Below are positions 19,481-27,804 of a stretch of 64,000 nucleotides of DNA, piece by piece. The stretch is taken from the NCBI RefSeq assembly GCF_031426495.1, contig NZ_JANPLK010000059.1, forward strand, positions 257,015-321,014, written 5' to 3'. The notes under the pieces were generated by a model, which saw nothing but the letters and a program-made list of their open reading frames with translations, did not search any database and was not told where the DNA came from. The stretch's first letter is position 1. Every line of letters starts with the position of its first letter. The stretch comes from Gemmatimonas sp. Lineage in GTDB: Bacteria; Gemmatimonadota; Gemmatimonadetes; Gemmatimonadales; Gemmatimonadaceae. The position numbers and the translations under genes were made by a program.

Positions 19481-20086
19481 TTACACCGCCCAGCCGCGGT
19501 TCTTGAGCCAGAACAGCCCGCACAACACCACGTACTGCAGCACCGTCGAGCGCTCGCTCCAGATGGCTTCGGCCCAATCATGCTGCCCTTCCGTGCTGCC
19601 GCTGGGCGGACGACCGAACCACCGCGGCGTGCGTGCTTTGTAGTCCAGATACTCCTGTCCGAAGATCGATTCCAGCACGCCTTCTTCGTAGCGCACGATC
19701 AGCGTGTACTCGATCGCGAAGATCACGATCGCCACCGGAATGAACCAGTTCACGCCCGACACCACCGTGAAGCCGATCCACGCCAGAAAGTTGCCCACGT
19801 AGAGCGGGTTCCGGCACCACGCGAATGCGCCGTACGTGACGAGGCGCTGCACATCGCGCGAGCGACGACGCGTGACGGTCCCCGCCGCCGCCACACCCGC
19901 GGTGCGCACCAACTCGCCCAGCAGCACCAGCAGCAGGCCGGCGATCCACGTCTGTGCCGACTGTACGCCGGGCACCAGCAGCGGCACCGCCAGAAATGGC
20001 ACGGGAAGCCAGCCGCGGTTCTTGAACAGCACCTGCCCGATACGGGCAGCGGTTGAACGTTCGGCTTCGGAAACAGGAGCAGTCAT
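19481..20086 (-). CDS. Isoprenylcysteine/phospholipid methyltransferase-like integral membrane protein
   Basis: 201 residues with several membrane segments (FLAVPLLVPGVQSAQ, WIAGLLLVLLGELVRTAGVA, NFLAWIGFTVVSGVNWFIPV). The catalytic-type motif RNPLYVGNFLAW and the later EYTLIVRYEEGVLESIFGQEY followed by DYKARTPRW match the ICMT/PEMT C-terminal SAM-binding region. Bacterial members methylate lipids or small molecules; the substrate cannot be read from sequence. It is convergent with fdxA. Confidence 0.85.
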   Translation of the reverse strand: MTAPVSEAERSTAARIGQVLFKNRGWLPVPFLAVPLLVPGVQSAQTWIAGLLLVLLGELVRTAGVAAAGTVTRRRSRDVQRLVTYGAFAWCRNPLYVGNFLAWIGFTVVSGVNWFIPVAIVIFAIEYTLIVRYEEGVLESIFGQEYLDYKARTPRWFGRPPSGSTEGQHDWAEAIWSERSTVLQYVVLCGLFWLKNRGWAV

Positions 20087-20131
20087 CGACGGCGGAAAAG
20101 AGCGAAATGAAAGGCGCGGTCGATGAGTCGG

Positions 20132-20938
20132 TCAGGCCGAATCGGCGAGCGTCGCGAGGAAATCGGAGAACGCATGCGTCGTCGCCGCAGGGCGCTCGAC
20201 GCAGGGCAGGTGTCCCGCCCCCGCGATGATCTCCATGCGGACGCGCGCCGCAGCGGGAAGGGCTTCGGCGATCGCGCGCGCCTCCTTGATCGGCGTCAGC
20301 ACGTCGTCTTCTCCCACCACCACGAGTGTGGGAACGGTAATCGTCCCGAGCGTTTCCCGTGAGTCCGGGCGGTCCCGAAGCGCCTGCAGCGCCCCCGTGA
20401 TCCCCGCCACCGACTGCCGCGCCATCATGACCCGGATCGTGTTCACCACGTCGGGACGCCGCGCCCGTGACTCCTTCCCCAGCATCCCTTGCAACTGCGC
20501 GTCGGCGATCGCCCGCGAGCCATCCCGCTTCACGAGCGCGATCAGGTCGTCCCGCTTGCTCCGGGTGTCCTCGTCGTCGGCCCCGGCCTTGGTATCCGAG
20601 AAGATCAGCGCCCGGATGCGATCGGGGTGCCGCCGCCACATGGCCATGGCCACGTAGCCGCCCATCGAGAGTCCGCACACCACCGCCGCCTCGATCCCGA
20701 GCCAGTCCAGCAGTGCCGCGACATCATCGGCGTACTGGTCCATCGAGAATGGGCCGAACGTGCTCGAATGGCCGAAGCCACGCAGGTCGGGCACGATGCA
20801 CCGCACGTGCGGCGCCAGCGACATGCGCTGGGCCGTCCACAAGGTGCGATCATGCGGAAAGCCGTGCAGGAAAACCACCGGTAGGCCGTCACCACTGTCG
20901 TCAAAGCCAACCTGATATCCGGGGAGCTGGGCGATCAT
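20132..20938 (-). CDS. Alpha/beta-fold hydrolase
   Basis: 268 residues. Oxyanion motif FLHGFPHD, nucleophile Ser in CGLSMGGYVAM, acid Asp in VVVGEDDVLTP and His in GAGHLPCVERP form a complete triad. It resembles 3-oxoadipate enol-lactonase/haloperoxidase-like hydrolases, but neighbours give no pathway clue. The start overlaps the stop of the AI-2E family gene (ATGA). Confidence 0.9.
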   Translation of the reverse strand: MIAQLPGYQVGFDDSGDGLPVVFLHGFPHDRTLWTAQRMSLAPHVRCIVPDLRGFGHSSTFGPFSMDQYADDVAALLDWLGIEAAVVCGLSMGGYVAMAMWRRHPDRIRALIFSDTKAGADDEDTRSKRDDLIALVKRDGSRAIADAQLQGMLGKESRARRPDVVNTIRVMMARQSVAGITGALQALRDRPDSRETLGTITVPTLVVVGEDDVLTPIKEARAIAEALPAAARVRMEIIAGAGHLPCVERPAATTHAFSDFLATLADSA

Positions 20939-22251
20939 GAGGCCGCCGGGACAGGACCGCTGTCGGCCACGTCCATGACCGTGTCAGGATCCACGTCGGC
21001 CCGCGCCATGTCCTCCAATTTGCCCTGCTTCACCATCGCTTTCTCCCGGGCGTTTTCGCGCTCGGCCATCATGCGCAGTGGCACCAGGACCGCGGCCGTC
21101 AGCGGCACCGCGACCATGAGCCCCACGAAGCCGAACACCAGCGTCATCAACGATTGCGCCACCAGTGTGATCGCCGGCGGCAAATCCATCTCACCGCGCA
21201 TGAGATACGGGATGAGCAGATTGTTCTCGAGGAACTGGATCCCCCAGTACGCGATCAGTACCGCCAGCGCCTTCTCCGGCGAGTCCACGAACGCCATCAG
21301 CACGGCCGGCACGGCGCTCATCACCGGACCCACCGTGGGGATGAACTCGAACAGGCCGGCGATGAACGCCAGCGCAAATGGGGCCTTCACGCCGAGCAAC
21401 AGCAGCACGATCATGCTCACGACACCGATCACGACCATCGCGATCATCTGCGTGACAAGCCATTTCCGGAGCACGGTGGCGATTTCCGCGAGCACCAGCC
21501 GCACCTGCGCCCGCGAGGTGGCCGGAACCACCGACAGCAGCCACCCGCGATAGACCTCGGGCTCGGCGCCGATGTACATCGCCAGGAACACCAGCAGAAC
21601 GAACGCCGCTACCGCCGTCAGCGTGTTCGACACGAACGAGAACAGGTAGCGAGACGCACCGCCAAGTTGCTCCGTGATGCGCTTCTTGATTGCCTCGCTG
21701 GGTGACGCCGCGATGGAATCGGCCGCCTGGCGCAACACCTGCGCGGCGGTCGGTTTGCGCGTGCTCGTCGCCGGGACGCCCACCGCCACCGGGGGGGCGA
21801 CCGTGACGCCGCCGGCCGTGGCCGGTGGCGTGGCCGCCGACTTGATCAGCGTGCCGACCAGCCCCGTGCGCTTCGAGTCGATCCAGGTCTGGACCTTGTG
21901 AATCGCTTCCGGGAACTCGGTCTGTAGCTGCTTCCCCTGCTCGATCAGCGTTGGCGCCGTCCACGCCAGTACCCCGCCGATGGCGCCAAGCGTACTAAGC
22001 ACGATCAGCGCCGACGCGATGCCACGCCGGATGCGGAACCGTTCGAGGTAGTCCACCCCTCGGCCGACGGCCAGACCGAACAGCGTGGCCAGAAAGACGA
22101 GGAACAGCAGCGAGCTCACGGACCAGGCCAGCTGCAGCCCGAACCAGACGGCCAGCGCCACGACGGAAGCCCGGGCGAGGTCGGCAGTACGCCAGCCTCG
22201 CCGCTCAGGGGACAGCGGCTCGGGGAGCAGATCCTGATCGATGGTGGTCAT
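20935..22251 (-). CDS. AI-2E family transporter (PerM-like permease)
   Basis: 438 residues. Eight hydrophobic segments in the AI-2E exporter layout: two near the N-terminus (ASVVALAVWFGLQLAWSVSS), a helical periplasmic-type region (IEQGKQLQTEFPEAIHKVQT), then the conserved second half with PFALAFIAGLFEFIPTVGP and IQFLENNLLIPYLMRGEMDL. A Pro/Ala/Val insert (residues about 145-185) is longer than usual. Members export autoinducer-2 or serve as Na+/H+ antiporters; the function here is undefined. ATG 22251 was chosen because longer starts add Arg-rich residues before the first helix. Confidence 0.9.
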   Translation of the reverse strand: MTTIDQDLLPEPLSPERRGWRTADLARASVVALAVWFGLQLAWSVSSLLFLVFLATLFGLAVGRGVDYLERFRIRRGIASALIVLSTLGAIGGVLAWTAPTLIEQGKQLQTEFPEAIHKVQTWIDSKRTGLVGTLIKSAATPPATAGGVTVAPPVAVGVPATSTRKPTAAQVLRQAADSIAASPSEAIKKRITEQLGGASRYLFSFVSNTLTAVAAFVLLVFLAMYIGAEPEVYRGWLLSVVPATSRAQVRLVLAEIATVLRKWLVTQMIAMVVIGVVSMIVLLLLGVKAPFALAFIAGLFEFIPTVGPVMSAVPAVLMAFVDSPEKALAVLIAYWGIQFLENNLLIPYLMRGEMDLPPAITLVAQSLMTLVFGFVGLMVAVPLTAAVLVPLRMMAERENAREKAMVKQGKLEDMARADVDPDTVMDVADSGPVPAAS

Positions 22252-22363
22252 AGCGACGAAACTACTGCGGAAGACACGCCAACGCGGTGGTAGAGGTACC
22301 AGTCGGACGCATTCGCCGAATTTTCCCCTCTGTGAAGCGGACCGATGTACCTTTCGGATAGCC

Positions 22364-23533
22364 ATGTCAGCATCCGCACCGCTCTATCTCGATACGGTCG
22401 ACTCCGTCGATCAGTTCCTCGCGAGTCTCTCGCCGGTCCGAGCCATAGCGCTCGACACCGAGGGCGCGAGTTTTCACCGCTTCGTGGACCGCATCTATTT
22501 GCTGCAGATGTCCACGGATCGTCATGAAGCCGTGATCGATCCGCTCCCGATCGGCAAGCCGTCACGCCTGGGCGCGCTGATCGAGGACCCGCAGGTTGAG
22601 ATCGTGTTGCACGACGCCGATTACGACCTGCGATTGCTGCATCAGGACTATGGGTGGCAGGTGAAGAACCTGTTCGACACGCGCGTGGCCGCGCAGCTCT
22701 TGGGGATTCGGGCATTCGGTCTCGCCGCGTTGCTGGAACAGTATTTCGGCCTGAAGCTCGACAAGAAGCATCAGCGCGCCGACTGGAGCATGCGCCCCCT
22801 CACGGCGGACATGCTCGATTACGCAGCGCAAGACACACGCCACCTGCTCGGCCTTCGCGACAAGCTGCATCAGCAGCTGGTGGCGAAGGGCCGATGGCAC
22901 TGGGCGCAGGAAGAATTCATTCGCGCGGAAACCACGCGGTGGGATCCCGATCAAGCCGAAAATAGCTTTCTCCGCATGAAGGGCGCGCGCGATCTCACGC
23001 GTCGTGAGCTGGCGCGTCTGCGTGAGCTCGTGAAGTGGCGCGACTCAATCGCCGCCGAATTGGATCGCGCCACCTTCCGCGTGGCCGGCAACGAAACACT
23101 GCTCGATCTCGCGCGCCTGGCGCCGACGTCGCGCGATACGTTGTTCGCCGTGAAAGGCTTTCCTCGCGGCATGAATGACGCACGCGCCCAGGAAGCACTG
23201 CAGGCCATCGCGCGAGGCAACGACGTGGCCGAGGCTGATCTGCCGCGCTTCCCGAAAGCGGCGCGCTGGGATCGTGAGGCCGACTTCGATGATCGCGTCG
23301 CGCGCCTCAAGTCCGTACGTGATGCCGTCGCGACCGATCTCGATCTTGATCCGGGTGTGCTCTGCTCACGCGATCGCATGGAGGCCGTGGCGCGTCGTCG
23401 TCCGCGCCATGTCGACGAGCTGCAGGAGCTCCCTGAACTCCGGAAGTGGCAGGCCGAAGTCCTCGGCTCGGGCTTCGTGAAAGCGCTCGCCCCGTTCGCG
23501 ACCGCGGTCGACTCCCCGTACCGGGCTGAGTAG
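22364..23533 (+). CDS. rnd: Ribonuclease D
   Basis: 389 residues. The DEDD exonuclease residues lie in IALDTEGASF (D, E), LHDADYDLRLL (D) and DYAAQDTRHLL (Y and D, the DEDDy type). An HRDC domain follows (RRELARLRELVKWRDSIAAE to GFPRGMNDARAQE). It processes 3' ends of tRNA precursors and other small RNAs. ATG 22364 matches family N-termini; the preceding in-frame stretch reads through the divergent promoter region. Confidence 0.95.
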   Translation: MSASAPLYLDTVDSVDQFLASLSPVRAIALDTEGASFHRFVDRIYLLQMSTDRHEAVIDPLPIGKPSRLGALIEDPQVEIVLHDADYDLRLLHQDYGWQVKNLFDTRVAAQLLGIRAFGLAALLEQYFGLKLDKKHQRADWSMRPLTADMLDYAAQDTRHLLGLRDKLHQQLVAKGRWHWAQEEFIRAETTRWDPDQAENSFLRMKGARDLTRRELARLRELVKWRDSIAAELDRATFRVAGNETLLDLARLAPTSRDTLFAVKGFPRGMNDARAQEALQAIARGNDVAEADLPRFPKAARWDREADFDDRVARLKSVRDAVATDLDLDPGVLCSRDRMEAVARRRPRHVDELQELPELRKWQAEVLGSGFVKALAPFATAVDSPYRAE

Positions 23534-23830
23534 TCCGCTTCGGCCCGCCGCACTGCGCTGTGGCGCGGTCGCTACGACCGTATCGTGAGTGCACTAGCTG
23601 TTCACCGCACGCCACACCCCAGTTTTTGCGAACTCGACCGGAAATCATCGTCGAGCGAATCGCGCAGGTCGATGGAAGTGTCAGTGATAAAATGACTTAC
23701 CTGGATAATGCGGGCCCGCTCAGGTCGCCTGACACATGTCGAGGCATTCATGTCGTCGCGGCACGCAGAGTGCGCTAGGAGAGGGCAAGACCCGCTCGGG
23801 TTTGCCTGATTTCTCCCGCCGCCCCACAGC

Positions 23831-24394
23831 ATGCGACTCGATACGCTTCGCGCTCCACGCGTCCAGGGCTTGTTCGACACCGTCCGTGCCCGCTTCATCG
23901 GGATCACGGCGCTGGTTACCGCCGTTGATCTGCTGGCCAAAGAAGTCGCGGTCCGGTCACTGGGATCCACGGGCGTCGTGCCCGTCAGCGATCGGTTCTC
24001 GCTGTTCGTCGTCTTCAACACGGGCAGTGCCGGCGGCGTGCAGGTCGGCCCCTACACCTGGCAGCTCAACGTGCTGGTGACGCTGTTGGCCGTGGGTCTG
24101 ATCGCGTCGGTGGTGCAGGCGATGGCGGCGGTGGACCGTCGCGCGACACGGGCGCTGGCGTTCGTCGCCGGCGGCGCGGTGGGCAATCTGCTCAGCATGC
24201 TCTTCGGCCCTGAAGGCGTTGCCGATTTTCTGGCGATTCGCTTGACCGGCGACACCACGATCGTGGCCAACGTGGCCGATTTCGCCCTCTGGACGGGTGC
24301 GGTGATGCTGGTGCCCGTGGCCCTGCTGCTGGCCCGCATGGCGCGAGCCGAGCGGGCCGAGCGCAACGCGGTGATGCGCGTCGAGCTGTCCTGA
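23831..24394 (+). CDS. LspA-like signal peptidase II family protein, divergent
   Basis: 187 residues with four hydrophobic segments. The LspA pattern is visible: DLLAKEVAVRSLG (D..K), VVFNTGSAGG (Asn-Gly loop), GGAVGNLLSMLF and the two catalytic-type aspartates in GVADFLAI and IVANVADFALWTG. The usual GNLIDR motif is GNLLSM here, so the conserved Asp-Arg is missing, and the tail is a long charged helix. It may be a genuine prolipoprotein peptidase or a divergent paralogue. The roughly 300 bp upstream holds no gene that I can support. Confidence 0.75.
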   Translation: MRLDTLRAPRVQGLFDTVRARFIGITALVTAVDLLAKEVAVRSLGSTGVVPVSDRFSLFVVFNTGSAGGVQVGPYTWQLNVLVTLLAVGLIASVVQAMAAVDRRATRALAFVAGGAVGNLLSMLFGPEGVADFLAIRLTGDTTIVANVADFALWTGAVMLVPVALLLARMARAERAERNAVMRVELS

Positions 24395-24422
24395 GGTTTA
24401 GGGCGGACGCGTAGGCGCCGAG

Positions 24423-24764
24423 CTAGAAGCCCATGTAGGCACGGACCCGGGGCTCGATGCGCTCCGGAGTCCAGGGCGGCGACCAGACCAGGTTCATCGT
24501 GACGTCGCCGATGCCGGGAATCGTGCGCAGCTGTTGCTCCGCCTCGCCCATGATTTCCGGTCCTGACGGACAGCCGGGGGACGTGAGACTCATATCAATC
24601 TGCACGTTCGTTCCATTCACGTGCACATCGTAGATCAAGCCGAGATCGACGATGTTGAGATTGAGCTCAGGGTCTTTCACGCGCCGCAGCACCAGGCGCG
24701 CCTGATCGGCAGAAATCTCGCCAGCGGGTTCCGCGTCAGGCGTCGGGTCTTGGATCTGATCCAT
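24423..24764 (-). CDS. MIP18/DUF59-family Fe-S assembly protein (SufT-like)
   Basis: 113 residues. The signature DPELNLNIVDLGLIYDV, the reactive-type Cys in TSPGCPSGPEIM and the closing VTMNLVWSPPWTPERI identify the MIP18 family (SufT/PaaD/MIP18). SufT-type proteins help Fe-S maturation under high demand. It lies about 7 kb from the suf operon rather than within it. Confidence 0.92.
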   Translation of the reverse strand: MDQIQDPTPDAEPAGEISADQARLVLRRVKDPELNLNIVDLGLIYDVHVNGTNVQIDMSLTSPGCPSGPEIMGEAEQQLRTIPGIGDVTMNLVWSPPWTPERIEPRVRAYMGF

Positions 24765-24801
24765 GCAAGAACAATAACCGATCAGTCCAGTCCCTGTTCC
24801 G

Positions 24802-26325
24802 CTAGCGCTTCTTCTTCGCGCTCTTTTTGAACACGGGCTTCTTCACCGGGCTCTTCTTCTTGGCGCCGGCGGAAGACTTGGACACCGACGCCTTGGTGCC
24901 CGATTTCGCGGTGCTCTTCGACGACGACTTGACCGACGACTTCTTGGCGGTCGTGCGCTTGGCCGAAGCCCGCTTGGCCGAGGCTCGCTTGGCGGCGGCG
25001 ACCCGGCGACGCGACGCCGCGCTGCTGGCACGGCTTGAGCGAAGGGGCCGGTTCCAGTCCTGCGCGCGGTCGGCCCGGAAACTGACCGGCATCGCCATGA
25101 CGCCGGTCGGGTCGTCCATCACCGCCAGCACGGCCGCATCGGCGAGGTCGTTGCGCACGTCGGCGATGACCTTGCTGGGACGGCGGGCCCGCGCCGCGTG
25201 CACCCGGTTGGTGAGCAGAATGACGAACATCTGCCGGTCGGGATCGATCCAGAGCGACGTGCCCGTAAAGCCGGTGTGGCCGAAGGCGCGCTCGGACATG
25301 TACTGCCCGCAGCCGGCGCCGCCGTCGCAGGTATCCCAACCCAAGGCACGGTGACCGGCAGCCCGCTTGGTGAACAGCGCCACGGCCGAATCGGAGACCA
25401 CCCGCACGCCGTTGTACACGCCGCCGTCGAGCAGCATCTGGGCGAACACGGACAAGTCTTCGGCGGTGCTGAACAACCCGGCATGTCCGGCCACACCGCC
25501 GAGCGCGTAGGCATTCTCGTCGTGCACTTCGCCCCGCAGCGGATAGCCGCGCGGCGGTGCGATCTCCGTGGGCGCTGTGCGTCCCGCCGACATCGCGTCT
25601 GGCCGGAAATGCGTATCCGACATGCCGAGCTTCGCGAACACGGTGCGCTCGAGGAAGGTGTCGAGCTTTTGACCGCTGGCCGCTTCGGCGACGAAGCCCA
25701 GCAAGTCGGCGCCGAGGTCGGAATACTCGTAACAGTTGCCGGGCGCGCACTGGATCGGCGAGGCCAACACCGCCGCACGCGCTTCGGCCGGGGTCTTCGC
25801 GATACGCCAGAGTTCACGTCCAGCCGGGAGACCGGCACGGTGCGTAAGCAGATGGCGAACCGTCACCTGATCGCGCAGTCCGCCGGAAAAGTCAGGGAGA
25901 TACCGCGACACGGGGGCGTCAATATCCACCTTGCCCGCATCGTACAGCACCATGATGGCCGTGGTGGTTGCGACAACCTTTGTGAGCGATGCCAGGTCGT
26001 AGATGCTCTCCTGCGACGAGACCCGGGTTCGGCCCGACCAATCGAGCGCACCGAAACCACGGGACAGCACCGAGTAGCCCTTCCGTCCAACCACGACCGA
26101 CGCGCCCGGATACCCGCCCGCATCGACCCCCCGCTGCACCACGCGGTCGATCGTCGACAGGCGCGCCGAGGACATGCCAACGGCTGCCGGCTCCCGTTCC
26201 GGGAGCCCGCTGGTGGCCGTCATGTCGGCGGCAGCGATTGCGAGTGCGGCGAGCAGTAACACCAGAGGTGGCCGGCCGTAGGGAGAAGAGCCATCGGTGG
26301 GCGCTGAATAGCCCACCATGGGCAT
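24802..26325 (-). CDS. Exported serine hydrolase (beta-lactamase/class C fold) with Lys/Ala-rich histone-H1-like tail
   Basis: 507 residues. A signal-like segment (PPLVLLLAALAIAAADMTA) precedes the serine hydrolase domain. The catalytic motif is SxxK in YDLASLTKVVATT. YSD in CYEYSDLGADLL takes the YxN role, and HTG in FGHTGFTGTSLW replaces KTG. The domain ends near residue 425. About 80 residues follow, made almost only of K, A, S, T and R (for example AAAKRASAKRASAKRTTAKK), the composition of histone-H1-like/PAKKA tails. That tail would bind nucleic acid or acidic polymer, which is odd for an exported enzyme. Substrate unknown; DD-peptidase or esterase are possible. Confidence 0.88.
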   Translation of the reverse strand: MPMVGYSAPTDGSSPYGRPPLVLLLAALAIAAADMTATSGLPEREPAAVGMSSARLSTIDRVVQRGVDAGGYPGASVVVGRKGYSVLSRGFGALDWSGRTRVSSQESIYDLASLTKVVATTTAIMVLYDAGKVDIDAPVSRYLPDFSGGLRDQVTVRHLLTHRAGLPAGRELWRIAKTPAEARAAVLASPIQCAPGNCYEYSDLGADLLGFVAEAASGQKLDTFLERTVFAKLGMSDTHFRPDAMSAGRTAPTEIAPPRGYPLRGEVHDENAYALGGVAGHAGLFSTAEDLSVFAQMLLDGGVYNGVRVVSDSAVALFTKRAAGHRALGWDTCDGGAGCGQYMSERAFGHTGFTGTSLWIDPDRQMFVILLTNRVHAARARRPSKVIADVRNDLADAAVLAVMDDPTGVMAMPVSFRADRAQDWNRPLRSSRASSAASRRRVAAAKRASAKRASAKRTTAKKSSVKSSSKSTAKSGTKASVSKSSAGAKKKSPVKKPVFKKSAKKKR

Positions 26326-26452
26326 TTAAGACGGACCGCTACGCCCGTCAAGCGAATCTACCCTGATTTCACGATCCGGTTCGCCGAAAGCAACGCGGGC
26401 TTGGTGATGTCGCTGCATCTGCGCTGCACAGGCAACCCATTCCCGACATCTG

Positions 26453-27049
26453 GTGACAGATTCGATGGAACCTATGGAAACCGATGCCGCTATCGTCCGC
26501 CGGGCGATCGAGGGCGACGAGCGAGCCATGCGCCTGCTGTGGAATCAGCACGCGGCGCATGTCGATGCCGTCGTCCGTCGACTCGCCGCGGATCCCGACC
26601 TTGCCGAGGACATCGCGCAGGAGGTCTGGATCCAGATCTTTCACGCGCTCCCGTCATGGCGGGGCGATGCGAAGTTCAGCACCTGGGTGCATCGCGTGGC
26701 CATCAATCGCACGCTGAACGCGCTCCGGCGGACCAAACGACTCGCCGCCACCGAGACGGCGATCGAAGAAGACTCAGCGTACGTGGAACAGGACGCCGAT
26801 CGCAGTATGCTGGCGCACACCATCGACGAGGCGGCGCGCAAGCTGTCGCCCGGCGCGCGGACCGTGTTCCTGCTGCACGATGTGGAAGGCTATACCCACG
26901 AGGAGATCGCGACGGAGCTGGGGATCACCCCCGGCGGATCGAAGTCGCAGCTCTTCAAGGCGCGGGCGAAGCTTCGCCGGTTGCTCGCCCCGCTTGTCGA
27001 CACCTCATCAACCGGCATGGATCGTAGCTATGCAGCACCTGGATTCTGA
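26453..27049 (+). CDS. ECF-type sigma factor
   Basis: 198 residues from GTG 26453; ATG 26465 and ATG 26474 are plausible alternative starts. Region 2 is ADPDLAEDIAQEVWIQIFHA with FSTWVHRVAINRTLNALRR. Region 4 is GYTHEEIATELGITPGGSKS with QLFKARAKLRRLL. The 3' end overlaps the anti-sigma gene by 20 nt. It belongs to the RpoE-like group by arrangement and is probably released on an envelope signal. Confidence 0.93.
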   Translation: MTDSMEPMETDAAIVRRAIEGDERAMRLLWNQHAAHVDAVVRRLAADPDLAEDIAQEVWIQIFHALPSWRGDAKFSTWVHRVAINRTLNALRRTKRLAATETAIEEDSAYVEQDADRSMLAHTIDEAARKLSPGARTVFLLHDVEGYTHEEIATELGITPGGSKSQLFKARAKLRRLLAPLVDTSSTGMDRSYAAPGF

Positions 27050-27803
27050 GCGGCTCGCCGCGTTCGATCACGACGCGTTTTCGCCCGAGGAGCACGCGCA
27101 CCTCGCGGCCTGTGCCACCTGTCGTGGCGAGGTCGCCGCGTACGCGCAGCTGGTGCAGATGGCCGGCGCCTTGGTCACGCACGATGTGACGGACACCGAG
27201 CATCGACTCTCGTCGTGGGAGTCCATTGCCAGTGGCCTGCGGCAGGGTGACCGCTCGACGCCGGCTCCGGTCGTGCAACAGGCCCCGATCAGCCTGACGT
27301 CGGCGCCCGTCACCCCGTGGTGGGCCCGCTCGTCGCTGCGCGTCGCGGCGGCCGTTGCCCTGATGGCCGGTGGTGCCGTGCTGGGACGCGTTTCCGCTGG
27401 GTCGCCGCTGGTCTCGTCCGCCCGCACCGCCGGTGTGGCCGGCGTGATGGCCGAATCGCTGGGACTCGGTGATGTGTCACTGCGTCCCGCGACCTATGGC
27501 GCCGCCGGTGAATTCGCGTCGGTGAGTCAGGCCACCAGCCTGTTGAACCGCGCACAGCGGGACTACGAACGCGCGTCGTTGTGGCTGGCCGCCAACGACA
27601 GTACGCCGCACGACTCCGACGTGTACCGCGCCCGTTTGGCGGCCCTCGATCAGATGATGGCCGCCTCGCGCGCCGCCCTCAGCGACGCACCGCAGGATCC
27701 TGTCCTCAACCAGTACTATCTCGCCGCCTTCTCCGCGCGCGAGGCCACGCTGCAGCAGCTCGGCACCTCGCTGCCCGTGGGTAAGACCATCGAGCGATAT
27801 TGA
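27030..27803 (+). CDS. Zinc-finger anti-sigma factor with one membrane segment
   Basis: 257 residues. The cytoplasmic zinc-binding motif is HAHLAACATCRGE (HxxxCxxC). One hydrophobic segment follows (SLRVAAAVALMAGGAVLGRV, near residue 110). The extracytoplasmic part is helical (AQRDYERASLWLAANDS, QYYLAAFSAREATLQQLG) and resembles zinc-finger anti-sigma tails. ATG 27030 was chosen because the motif begins a few residues later and the start overlaps the sigma gene, as coupled pairs do. Earlier in-frame starts would overlap the sigma gene by 170 nt. Confidence 0.9.
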   Translation: MQHLDSERLAAFDHDAFSPEEHAHLAACATCRGEVAAYAQLVQMAGALVTHDVTDTEHRLSSWESIASGLRQGDRSTPAPVVQQAPISLTSAPVTPWWARSSLRVAAAVALMAGGAVLGRVSAGSPLVSSARTAGVAGVMAESLGLGDVSLRPATYGAAGEFASVSQATSLLNRAQRDYERASLWLAANDSTPHDSDVYRARLAALDQMMAASRAALSDAPQDPVLNQYYLAAFSAREATLQQLGTSLPVGKTIERY

Positions 27804-27804
27804 T

